Assembly: GCA_012515695.1 (NCBI GenBank)
Contig: JAAYXX010000326.1
Coordinates: forward strand, 1-7,818
DNA length: 7,818 nucleotides
Reading direction: 5' to 3'
DNA from: Chloroflexota bacterium
GTDB lineage: Bacteria; Chloroflexota; Anaerolineae; UBA1429
The position numbers and the translations under genes were made by a program. The notes under the pieces are model-generated. The model did no database searches. It was not told the origin of the DNA and saw nothing but the letters and a program-made list of their open reading frames with translations. Positions 1-5,987 of the stretch are shown here, in pieces; positions within the stretch are counted from its first letter, which is position 1, and every line of letters begins with the position of its first letter.

Positions 1-227
1 GGGGGCGAGGGCGGCGTGTATGCCGGTGGCATATTGCCACGATTACCGCCTTCTCCCCCCGGGAGAAAGCGGCAGGTATGCCGATGCCCGAAGGGCGGAT
101 GAGGGCAACTCCGATCTTGCTCCAGCACTTGATCCGCGAAATGTTAGCGCCATTTGCCAGGGATGGCAGCGCGCCGTAGCCGCGGCATCCCTGCCGCGCT
201 CTGGCCGCCCGCCGCCTCCGCCAATCC
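1..227. other. Left-edge stretch with no supportable gene
   Basis: This stretch follows the stop codon of the minus-strand phosphodiesterase gene and runs to the window edge. Open frames cross it on both strands, but none has a recognisable domain, a convincing ribosome binding site or a family-like composition. It does hold several hairpins. One is a 12-bp stem at 46-57/61-72 with one mismatch, one is a 6-bp stem at 26-31/35-40, and one is a perfect 7-bp stem at 181-187/192-198. None is followed by a T-run on either strand, so I do not call a rho-independent terminator. The sequence may be part of a repeat-rich intergenic region that continues to the left. Confidence 0.5.
46..72. repeat. 12-bp inverted repeat (hairpin), function unknown
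   Basis: The arms CCGCCTTCTCCC (46-57) and GGGAGAAAGCGG (61-72) pair over 12 positions with one mismatch and enclose a CCC loop. A smaller hairpin, GTGGCA-TAT-TGCCAC, sits just to the left at 26-40. Neither is followed by a T-run on either strand, so they are not simple terminators. They may be a dispersed palindromic repeat of the host genome, which the window alone cannot show. Confidence 0.45.
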
Positions 228-977
228 TCACCGCAAGCCGCGCTCTTGGGCGATACGCAGCGCGGGAACAGGGTCGTTGCACGTAACCATCGCCGCGCCA
301 TTGTCAATGCACCAGATGACCTGCTCGGCGGTGTCGGCGCAATAGGCGCACGGCCAGATGCCCCTGGCGCGCCACATATTGGTGTGTTCCAGCGACACGT
401 CTTGCATGGGCACGCCCACCGACCAAAGCTTGGAAATCGAGTCGGGCTGGACGTTCCGCATGTACTTTTCCCAGTAACCGAGGTTGGGCAACCCGTATTT
501 GTCGTGGATATGGTCGGTGACGGCAGCATCAAAAGAGGTAAAGACGCAGCGGTCCGTCATGCCAAAGGCGTTTGTCATGGCGATGGCCGCGTCTGTGCAG
601 GCGATGTCATCAGGCTCCTCTTTGATCTCGACGGAGAAAAGCAGGTTCTCGTAGGGTCTGGTGAGCGTCAGGAACTCTTCAAACGTGGGAACCTTGAGGC
701 CCTGGAAATAGCTGGCCTTCCACCCGCCCGCGTCCAGCTCTTTGAGCTGCGCGCATGTCTTTTCGCGCAAGAGGCCCGTGCCGTTCGTGGTGCGGTCGAG
801 CGTCTTGTCGTGCATCACCATGATCACCCCATCTGCCGAGAGGTGCAGGTCGAGTTCGAGCATGTCTACGCCCAGTTCGATGGCTGCCTGGAAAGCGAGC
901 AGCGTGTTTTCGGGGTATTTGGAGGAATAGCCGCGATGGCCGGAAATGATGAACCGTTCAAAGGCGCTGCGAATCAT
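228..977 (-). CDS. Glycerophosphodiester phosphodiesterase (GDPD family)
   Basis: This family hydrolyses glycerophosphodiesters, from phospholipid turnover, to glycerol-3-phosphate and an alcohol. The 249-residue product has the family motifs in order: His14-Arg15 in the opening HRG, Glu23 in PENT, the metal-binding pair Glu41/Asp43 in ELDLH, the second catalytic His56 in MHD, and Glu117-x-Lys119 in VEIKE. No signal peptide is visible, so a cytoplasmic enzyme is likely. The length is normal for a single TIM-barrel GDPD. I chose the ATG at 977 because a strong Shine-Dalgarno sequence (GGGGAGG, 990-984) precedes it and the protein then begins just before the HRG motif. An in-frame start at 1031 would add 18 residues with no family support. 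Near the C-terminus the common T-D-x-P motif is written TCNDP. The gene is divergent from the neighbouring permease gene. A weak -10-like TATAGA lies at 1005-1000, with no good -35. Substrate preference cannot be read from the sequence. Confidence 0.92.
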   Translation of the reverse strand: MIRSAFERFIISGHRGYSSKYPENTLLAFQAAIELGVDMLELDLHLSADGVIMVMHDKTLDRTTNGTGLLREKTCAQLKELDAGGWKASYFQGLKVPTFEEFLTLTRPYENLLFSVEIKEEPDDIACTDAAIAMTNAFGMTDRCVFTSFDAAVTDHIHDKYGLPNLGYWEKYMRNVQPDSISKLWSVGVPMQDVSLEHTNMWRARGIWPCAYCADTAEQVIWCIDNGAAMVTCNDPVPALRIAQERGLR

Positions 978-1119
978 GGGTAACCTCCCCAGCGTGTTGT
1001 CTATACGCGATATGCGAATGGTCGGCAGCAAGCGATAGCAGATGCGTCCGACACCAGTGTAGTCCAGAGAGCGCGGAAATCCAAGCGCGCGTTCGCGGCG
1101 GACCGATCCCCCGGCGCTT

Positions 1120-1148
1120 TTGGTGAAGATGCTCGGCGATGCTATACT
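1120..1148 (+). promoter_or_regulatory. Sigma70-type promoter for the EamA permease gene
   Basis: A -35 box TTGGTG (1120-1125) is separated by 17 bases from a -10 box TATACT (1143-1148), which matches TATAAT at five of six positions. Transcription would start near 1155, leaving a leader of about 70 bases. The leader would open with a small GC-rich hairpin (arms 1156-1163 and 1167-1174, with an A/C mismatch), followed by the palindrome GGGCGCGCCC (1176-1185). The -35 match is only three of six, so strength is uncertain. Confidence 0.55.
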
Positions 1149-1225
1149 CGCACCAGCCCACGCGCAGCGCGGGCCGGGCGCGCCCTCGATGAGTAGCGCC
1201 CGTTGGCTGAGGAGAAAACGGTTCT

Positions 1226-2161
1226 GTGACCTACACCTATGCTGTCCTGCTCTTGCTGCTCAGCGCCATTTGGGGCGCGTCGTTCCTGTTCATCAAAGTG
1301 GGCGTGGCCGAAATGGGGCCACTCAGCTTTGCCATGCTGCGGGTGGGCATTGGCTCGCTCGTATTGTGGCTGGTGATTCGCGCCAGGCGGCTCAAACTCC
1401 CCTCGGATTGGCGCACCTGGAAGCATTTTGCCTTTGTGGGTTTTTTCAACGCCCTGGTCCCCTTTAGCCTGATGGCCTGGGGCACGCAATACATCCCCAG
1501 CGGGCTGTCGTCCATCCTGAACGCCACCATGCCGCTGTTCACCTTTGTGCTGGCCGTCGTGTTGGGCGCAGAGCCATTGACGCGCACGCGCACCGTCGGC
1601 ATGTTGCTCGGCTTTGCGGGCATTCTGGTGCTGACGCTGCCCAAGCTCAGCGACGGGATAGAGGCCAGCTTTTGGGCCGAGATGGCAATCGTCGTCGGCT
1701 CGTTTAGCTATGCCATCGCCACGAACTATGCCAAGCGTCACATTGCCGACCAGCCCCCGCTGGTTGCCTCGCTGGGGCAGGTAAGCACGGGGTTTCTATT
1801 TTTCGTGCCCCTGTCTCTGGTGGAGCAGCCCTGGACGATGCGCCCGTCTGGTCAGGCGATTCTGGCGCTGCTAGGGCTGGCTGTCCTGGGCACTGCGCTG
1901 GCCTATATCCTGTACTATCGCTTGTTGCAGGGCATTGGGGCCACCGGCACGTCGTTGGTGACATACATTGCCCCGATTTTCGGCGTGTTCTGGGGCTGGA
2001 CGATCCTGGGGGAGCGCCTGAGTTGGCACGCCTTTGCCGCGCTGGCGCTGATCCTGGTGGGGATGTTGCTGGTGAACAACATGCTCGGCTCTCGGCGGGT
2101 TGGGGTGCAGGTTGCACCTGGGACTGAACGTCCCAGGCTGCTGAAAAAGGAAACCCGATAA
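1226..2161 (+). CDS. EamA/DMT-family permease, ten transmembrane helices
   Basis: This is an inner-membrane protein of the drug/metabolite transporter superfamily. Members export or import amino acids, metabolites, nucleotide sugars or drugs, and the substrate here cannot be told from sequence. The 311 residues hold two EamA repeats of five helices each. Helices fall roughly at 5-25, 33-51, 67-86, 93-113, 122-140, 150-167, 177-198, 210-231, 239-259 and 268-287. Typical signatures are visible: IWGASFLFIK in helix 1, the P-L-F…GAEPLT end of helix 4, and its counterpart IAPIFGVFWGW…GERL in helix 9. A basic tail follows from about residue 289. The start is a GTG at 1226, chosen because GAGGAGAA (1209-1216) lies nine bases upstream and helix 1 then begins right after the start. 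Length is normal. The gene stands alone, divergent from the phosphodiesterase gene and convergent with the cinA-ended operon. Confidence 0.93.
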   Translation: MTYTYAVLLLLLSAIWGASFLFIKVGVAEMGPLSFAMLRVGIGSLVLWLVIRARRLKLPSDWRTWKHFAFVGFFNALVPFSLMAWGTQYIPSGLSSILNATMPLFTFVLAVVLGAEPLTRTRTVGMLLGFAGILVLTLPKLSDGIEASFWAEMAIVVGSFSYAIATNYAKRHIADQPPLVASLGQVSTGFLFFVPLSLVEQPWTMRPSGQAILALLGLAVLGTALAYILYYRLLQGIGATGTSLVTYIAPIFGVFWGWTILGERLSWHAFAALALILVGMLLVNNMLGSRRVGVQVAPGTERPRLLKKETR

Positions 2162-2206
2162 TGGAGATTTACTATTTGCTTCGGTAGCCCGACGTGCCAT
2201 CTCGTA

Positions 2207-2308
2207 GGCAGTTGAAACTGCACCAACCATTGCAAAGCCGCCCTTCGGCGGCTGGAAAGCGAACCTGCGAAGGCAGGTTTCGCAACGGTTGCCGCGGTTT
2301 CAACCGCC
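2207..2308. repeat. REPIN-like element: two inverted copies of a hairpin unit
   Basis: The left arm (2207-2247, plus strand) and the right arm (2308-2268, read on the minus strand) match at 32 of 41 aligned positions without gaps. Each arm begins GGCRGTTGAAACYGC, continues with CAACCRTTGC, and ends at a GC-rich hairpin with a TTCG-containing turn. The arms fold separately. The small hairpin pairs GCAGTT with AACTGC on the left and GCGGTT with AACCGC on the right. The larger hairpins are AGCCGCC/GGCGGCT (2236-2242/2247-2253) and one around AACCTGC/GCAGGTT (2262-2268/2273-2279). Differences between arms keep the pairing intact. Weak similarity extends outward to GCCAT at about 2196-2200 and 2316-2320. 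The position between convergent genes is typical of REP-type elements. Being a genomic repeat family is an inference. Confidence 0.65.
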
Positions 2309-2393
2309 CATCCTAATGGCTATTACCCAACTGTTTTGTTAAAACTCATAAGCGGGTTTAGTATAGTATAATGCACTTTAGTGTACTTTTTAC

Positions 2394-2424
2394 ACCAGCC
2401 CGGCACCTTCAGTGCTGGGCTGGT
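2394..2424. terminator. Hairpin 18 bases past the cinA stop, possible terminator
   Basis: The arms 2394-2406 and 2412-2424 pair over 13 positions around a CTTCA loop. One position (2402/2416) is G-U in a plus-strand RNA and a C/A mismatch in a minus-strand RNA. The stem sits 18 bases downstream of the minus-strand cinA stop, where an operon terminator would be expected. A canonical T-run is missing in both directions: the minus strand continues TGTAAAAAG and the plus strand continues ATCTATCAG. It may stop or protect the 3' end of the operon transcript, or slow readthrough from the permease side. I cannot call it a standard intrinsic terminator. Confidence 0.45.
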
Positions 2425-2442
2425 ATCTATCAGATTGTGTGC

Positions 2443-3708
2443 TCAGGCGATGGGCAGGCCCAGGAGATGCCGCCGCACCATGTCCAGCGCCAGGTGGATC
2501 AGCCAGCCCCGCCCGGAAGGGCCAGACCGCCCCTGCGCGGAGCGGGTGCATAGCGCGCCTTCTGCCGTCGCCAGGCTAAAATGCGTGGGCGAGACGGGCA
2601 CGACAGCCGCCGCCGCGTCTGAAGTATCTGCCGGGCCAGAGTTGGTGGGGCCAACCACAGCCAGCCCCAGGTCTGCGCCATAGACCTGGCAGACGGAACG
2701 GGCAGCCGCTTCGGCCACCTCCACGCGGGGGAAATCCTGCTCTTGCAACAGTTCGGCGGGGAGGCGCAATACTTGGGCAAAGGCGTCTCTGTTGGGCAGC
2801 ACCAACGCCCCGGCAAAAGCCAGCCCCTCTGGAGTCTGCGCGGCCAGTCGTTGCGTCAGGTCGCCGCGAGTCACGTGATCCACCACCGCCAACCGCAGCC
2901 CCCGGTCTGCCAGCAGCTTGAGCACGGCCCCGCCGATGGTCTCTTGATCCACGCCAAAGATATACTCGCCCAGGCGCGCCCGGATGGCCTGCTCTACCGG
3001 CTCGATCAGCGCCAACGCCTCCTCTTCGGTATCCGCTCTGGCGGCCACGCGCACATCCGTTTGCCCTGGATGCGCCGCTGTGCCCACCGTCGGGTTGGAG
3101 AGGTGCATCAAGTCCCCGATGCGGTCGTCAATGGCGCTTTCGCCGATGCCGCAGGTGTGCAGAATGCGGCTGCGAATGACCCCCTTGAGGCCGAAACGCG
3201 CCCGCAGCAGAGGCAGTACCTCGTTTTCCATCAGGTAGCGCATCTCGTGGGGCACGCCTGGCAGCGAGATAATCAGGTGTCCCTTGTGCTCAACGGCAAA
3301 AGCGGGCGCGGTGCCCACGGGGTTGTGAATGATGAGCGCGCCCGCCGGTATATAGCCCTGCTTGCGGTTGTTCTCGGTCATTGTAAAGCGGCGGCTGGCA
3401 AAGTAGCGGACGATTTCCTGCCACAGTTCCTCGTCCATCACCAGCTCGCGGTCTGTCGCGGCGGCCACGGCTTCGCGGGTCATGTCGTCTACCGTGGGGC
3501 CAAGCCCGCCCGTGGTGATCACCACGTCGGAACGCTCCAATGCCGCCCGCATGATGCCGGTGATTCGCTGCAAATTATCTCCCACCGTAGCCACGTGGTA
3601 TAGATTGAGGCCGATGGTCGTCAATCGCTGGGCGATCCAGGCGGAATTGGTGTCTACGATCTCGCCCAGCAACAGTTCTGTGCCGATAGAAATGATCTCT
3701 GCTTGCAA
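2443..3708 (-). CDS. cinA: CinA-like protein with intact MoCF-type domain and degenerate C-terminal amidohydrolase domain
   Basis: CinA proteins join an N-terminal MoCF_biosynth-like domain (COG1058, reported in some members to act as an ADP-ribose pyrophosphatase) to a C-terminal nicotinamide-nucleotide amidohydrolase domain (PncC type), serving pyridine nucleotide salvage. Here residues 1-170 keep the N-terminal signatures: SIGTELLLGEIVDTNS at the start, TTGGLGPTVDDMTREA (65-80), NPVGTAPAF (129-137) and LPGVPHEM (149-156). A linker domain follows to about 250. The C-terminal part (about 257-421) aligns in length and ends in the usual helix, but the expected A-E-S-C-T-G-G motif reads AVVDHVTRG (274-282), with His278 where the catalytic serine belongs. 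The GIAGPGG loop is replaced by VGPTNSGP (352-359). I infer loss of deamidase activity. The 421-residue length is normal. The start is TTG at 3708, with AAGGAG (3720-3715) six bases upstream. It is the last gene of the operon, 39 bases after manC. Confidence 0.88.
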   Translation of the reverse strand: MQAEIISIGTELLLGEIVDTNSAWIAQRLTTIGLNLYHVATVGDNLQRITGIMRAALERSDVVITTGGLGPTVDDMTREAVAAATDRELVMDEELWQEIVRYFASRRFTMTENNRKQGYIPAGALIIHNPVGTAPAFAVEHKGHLIISLPGVPHEMRYLMENEVLPLLRARFGLKGVIRSRILHTCGIGESAIDDRIGDLMHLSNPTVGTAAHPGQTDVRVAARADTEEEALALIEPVEQAIRARLGEYIFGVDQETIGGAVLKLLADRGLRLAVVDHVTRGDLTQRLAAQTPEGLAFAGALVLPNRDAFAQVLRLPAELLQEQDFPRVEVAEAAARSVCQVYGADLGLAVVGPTNSGPADTSDAAAAVVPVSPTHFSLATAEGALCTRSAQGRSGPSGRGWLIHLALDMVRRHLLGLPIA

Positions 3709-3714
3709 TGGTTG

Positions 3715-3729
3715 CTCCTTGAGCCAAGG
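3715..3729 (-). promoter_or_regulatory. Ribosome binding site that fixes the cinA TTG start, partly inside a small hairpin
   Basis: AAGGAG at 3720-3715 lies six bases before TTG at 3708 and settles the start of cinA, since no in-frame ATG or GTG lies close by. Its first bases form one arm of a 5-bp hairpin (CCTTG 3729-3725, loop GCT, CAAGG 3721-3717) in the minus-strand RNA, which could mask the site when it is not being translated through from manC. Confidence 0.5.
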
Positions 3730-3747
3730 GATGATGGAAAGCAGGGT

Positions 3748-4854
3748 TTACAGGTATTTCTCCAGGCCCCGCGCGCGCAGTTCTTTGACCAGGGCGCTCA
3801 CGTCTTGGGCGCGGTCTTGGGGCAGCACCAAGATGGCGTCGCCAGTGTTGACCACAATCACGTTGTCCAGTCCGATGGTGGCTACCAGCTTGCCGTCGCT
3901 ATAGATCAGCGAGTTGGTCGTATCTATGCCCACGTGTTGCCCATCACCCAGCACGACATTTTCTTGCTCGTCACGCGGGAGGATGTCGTGCAAAGAGGCC
4001 CAACTGCCGATATCGCTCCAACCCAGGTCACTGGGCACGACGGCCACCTGGCGGGCGTGTTCCATGATGCCCACGTCAATGGTCGTGTTCTTGACCTGGT
4101 CCCAGACGCGCTGCAAAACCTCGTCGGCGGCGGGGGTAGTGTGGGCCGCCACGATCTCTTCTAGTTGGGCGTGCATGTCGGGCAATTGCCGCCGAAACTC
4201 GTCCAGCACGCAATCCAGCGTCCAAACGAAATACCCGGCATTCCAGTAGAACCGGCCACTTTGCACAAACTCCTGGGCCTTTTCCAGGGGGGGCTTTTCG
4301 GTAAAGCGCGTGACATGATAGATGTCGTGGCCTGCTGCCTGCCCCAACACCTCGCCACGCTCGATATAGCCAAAGCCGGTGGAGGCAAAGTCGGGCACAA
4401 TGCCCACGGTAACGATGTACCCCTGGCGGGCAGTAGCTACCGCCGCGCGCAGCGCCTCCCGAAAGCGTTCGGGGTTGGCGATGGCGTGGTCTGCGTGCAG
4501 AGAGATCATGATGCTCTGGCTGGAATTGCTGCCCTGCAAGAGCTTCATTGCCGCCAGCCCCAGGCAGGGGGCGGTGCCGCGTGGTGAGGGTTCCAGCAAG
4601 ATGTTTTCTTCAGGGATAGACACCTGATCGGCAATCAACGGGGCGTGATCGGGGCCAGTCAGGATATAGATACGTTCCGGCGGCACCAGGGGCAGCACGC
4701 GGTCAATCGTCTGCTGCAACATGGACTCGTCGCCGAGCAGGTTCAAGAGCTGCTTGGGAGACTCGCGGCGGCTGCGCGGCCACAAGCGCGTGCCGCTGCC
4801 ACCGGCCAGGATAGTTACATACACATTAGAGAAATCAATGTCTGTAGACGTCAT
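3748..4854 (-). CDS. manC: Mannose-1-phosphate guanylyltransferase (GDP-mannose pyrophosphorylase)
   Basis: The enzyme makes GDP-mannose from mannose-1-phosphate and GTP, supplying sugar for polysaccharide, glycolipid or glycoprotein synthesis in the cytoplasm. The 368-residue product opens with the nucleotidyltransferase signature LAGGSGTRLWP (16-26) and its Lys34. Then come EPSPRGTAPC (88-97), a metal/nucleotide site written HADH (120-123) where many members have PADH, FTEKP (184-188), WNAGYFVW (204-211), DVGIMEHA (260-267) and GWSDIGSW (278-285). Residues from about 295 look like the short beta-helix tail of the single-domain type. There is no C-terminal phosphomannose isomerase domain, so this is not the long bifunctional form. 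The ATG at 4854 follows AAAGGA at a suitable distance. It lies 23 bases after dprA and 39 before cinA. A different NDP-sugar specificity is possible but less likely given these motifs. The symbol manC is used by family convention. Confidence 0.92.
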   Translation of the reverse strand: MTSTDIDFSNVYVTILAGGSGTRLWPRSRRESPKQLLNLLGDESMLQQTIDRVLPLVPPERIYILTGPDHAPLIADQVSIPEENILLEPSPRGTAPCLGLAAMKLLQGSNSSQSIMISLHADHAIANPERFREALRAAVATARQGYIVTVGIVPDFASTGFGYIERGEVLGQAAGHDIYHVTRFTEKPPLEKAQEFVQSGRFYWNAGYFVWTLDCVLDEFRRQLPDMHAQLEEIVAAHTTPAADEVLQRVWDQVKNTTIDVGIMEHARQVAVVPSDLGWSDIGSWASLHDILPRDEQENVVLGDGQHVGIDTTNSLIYSDGKLVATIGLDNVIVVNTGDAILVLPQDRAQDVSALVKELRARGLEKYL

Positions 4855-4877
4855 TCCGAGGTCCTTTCTCGTACGTT

Positions 4878-5963
4878 CTAGTGGGCGAGGACGTAACTCG
4901 TGTTATCGACCCGTCGCACCATGCCTTTCAACTCCATCATGCAGAGGGTGCTCGACACGGTGGCAGTGGGAAGGCCCGATCTACGTACGATTTCGTCTAG
5001 GTGGAGCGGCTCGTGGGTGATACAGGAGAGCAACGTTTGTTCAATCGGGGTCTCGGGTACCATGGCGCGCACTTCACTCTGTTGGGGGACCATGGTCAAA
5101 TTCAGTTCTTCCAGAATATCTTCCAGGCGGGTGACCAGTTTGGCTTCCCCGCGCCGAATCATGGCGTTGGTTCCTGCGCTCAAGCGGCTGTGAATGCTGC
5201 CTGGAATGGCAAAGGTCTCGCGGCCCTGGTCAAGGGCGAATTGCAGCGTAATCAGCGCGCCGCTTTTCATGTCCGCTTCTACGACCAATGTGCCCAGCGA
5301 CAGGCCGCTGATAATCCGGTTGCGTGGCGGAAAGTTGCCCGCGTCTGGCCGGGTCCCCAGCGGGTAGTCCGAAACCAGCGCCCCGGATTGCACAATCTGG
5401 TGCGCCAGTTCGCGGTGTCTGTCGGGGTAAACCATGTCCAGCCCGCATCCCAGCACGGCGATGGTTCGCCCGCCCGCTTCCAGCGCCGTCCGATGGGCGA
5501 CGCCGTCAATGCCCAGCGCCAGCCCGCTGACGACGGTGATCCCGTTTTCCGCCAGCCCGGCGGCCATCTGGCGAGCCACTTCTTTGCCATAGGTGGTGGC
5601 GCGGCGCGTCCCGACGATAGCGACCGCCCAATCGTCCGCCGGGAGCAGGTCGCCCCGCACGTACAACACGGGCGGCGGGTAGTCTATGTCCTTGAGCATG
5701 CGCGGGTAATCGGGGCTGTCCAGTGTGTGGACCGTGACGCCCTGATCCACCACCTTGGCAAGCTCGGCGTCCAGGTTCAAGCGCGAGCGGTGGTACAAGA
5801 GTTGTTCCAGCGCGTCCTGGGGCAGCCCTGCCGCCCGTAGCGACGCGGCGTCGGCACTCCAGGCGCGCTCCAGGTCGCCAAAGTAACTGAGCAAGGCCAT
5901 AACGCGGACCGGGCCGATGCGAGGGACGAGATTAAAGCCGATCCAATAGCGGACGTCGCTCAT
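4878..5963 (-). CDS. dprA: DNA-processing protein DprA
   Basis: DprA binds incoming single-stranded DNA in the cytoplasm and loads RecA during natural transformation. It is also widespread in bacteria not known to be competent. The 361-residue product has the full family plan. An N-terminal helix-hairpin-helix-like region (about 5-70) is followed by the Rossmann-type DNA-binding core (about 80-290) and a C-terminal winged-helix domain (about 303-360). Core motifs are VGTRRAT (117-123), SGLALGIDGVAH (146-157), GCGLDMVYP (172-180), FPPRNRIISGLS (211-222), VVEA (227-230), SGALIT (234-239) and FAIPGS (251-256). Nothing expected is missing. The ATG at 5963 is preceded by GAGG seven bases upstream. 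It lies 24 bases after rimM, in the slot where trmD usually follows rimM, and 23 bases before manC. Whether the host is competent cannot be judged from this window. Confidence 0.95.
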   Translation of the reverse strand: MSDVRYWIGFNLVPRIGPVRVMALLSYFGDLERAWSADAASLRAAGLPQDALEQLLYHRSRLNLDAELAKVVDQGVTVHTLDSPDYPRMLKDIDYPPPVLYVRGDLLPADDWAVAIVGTRRATTYGKEVARQMAAGLAENGITVVSGLALGIDGVAHRTALEAGGRTIAVLGCGLDMVYPDRHRELAHQIVQSGALVSDYPLGTRPDAGNFPPRNRIISGLSLGTLVVEADMKSGALITLQFALDQGRETFAIPGSIHSRLSAGTNAMIRRGEAKLVTRLEDILEELNLTMVPQQSEVRAMVPETPIEQTLLSCITHEPLHLDEIVRRSGLPTATVSSTLCMMELKGMVRRVDNTSYVLAH

Positions 5964-5987
5964 GCTCAGACCTCGATGTAATGGGAG

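Larger units (their letters stand above)
2162..2442. other. Intergenic region between convergent genes
   Basis: This 281-base gap separates the 3' ends of the permease gene and the cinA-like gene. It contains the two-armed inverted repeat element (about 2196-2320), an AT-rich patch (about 2320-2393) with -10-like hexamers, and the 13-bp hairpin next to cinA (2394-2424). An eight-codon open frame starts on the permease stop (ATG at 2161) but has no other support. I see no further gene. Confidence 0.7.

Noticed and set aside
1..286. Open frames entering from the left edge on the plus strand, possibly the end of an upstream gene
   Set aside because: Neither plus-strand frame translates to anything recognisable, and one would overlap the end of the phosphodiesterase gene. 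This could change if the sequence to the left were known.
246..983. 245-codon open frame on the plus strand opposite the phosphodiesterase gene
   Set aside because: It lies antisense to a gene with clear catalytic motifs, and its translation has no recognisable domain. Long antisense frames are expected in GC-rich DNA.
1142..1741. 199-codon open frame on the minus strand across the permease start and promoter
   Set aside because: Its composition is low in hydrophobic residues and rich in His, Gln and Arg, typical of an antisense shadow. The permease on the other strand has clear helices and motifs.
2161..2187. Eight-codon open frame whose ATG overlaps the permease stop
   Set aside because: It is too short to judge, shows no conserved leader-peptide pattern, and no downstream gene on this strand needs a leader.
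2207..2308. CRISPR array or riboswitch as an explanation for the hairpin-rich intergenic element
   Set aside because: There are only two inverted units and no direct repeats with uniform spacers, so it is not CRISPR. It lies between gene 3' ends, not upstream of a gene, so a riboswitch is unlikely.
2336..2372. Possible plus-strand promoter with TTGTTA and TATAAT/TATAGT in the AT-rich patch
   Set aside because: The spacers (25 or 20 bases) are too long, and any transcript would run antisense into cinA with no gene to serve. On the minus strand, TATACT hexamers in the same patch also lack a -35 box.
2743..3603. 286-codon open frame on the plus strand opposite cinA
   Set aside because: It is antisense to conserved CinA motifs. 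Its protein is rich in His, Gln and Arg with no family features and there is no convincing ribosome binding site.
5001..5840. 279-codon open frame on the plus strand opposite dprA
   Set aside because: It mirrors codon bias of dprA and has no domain pattern of its own.
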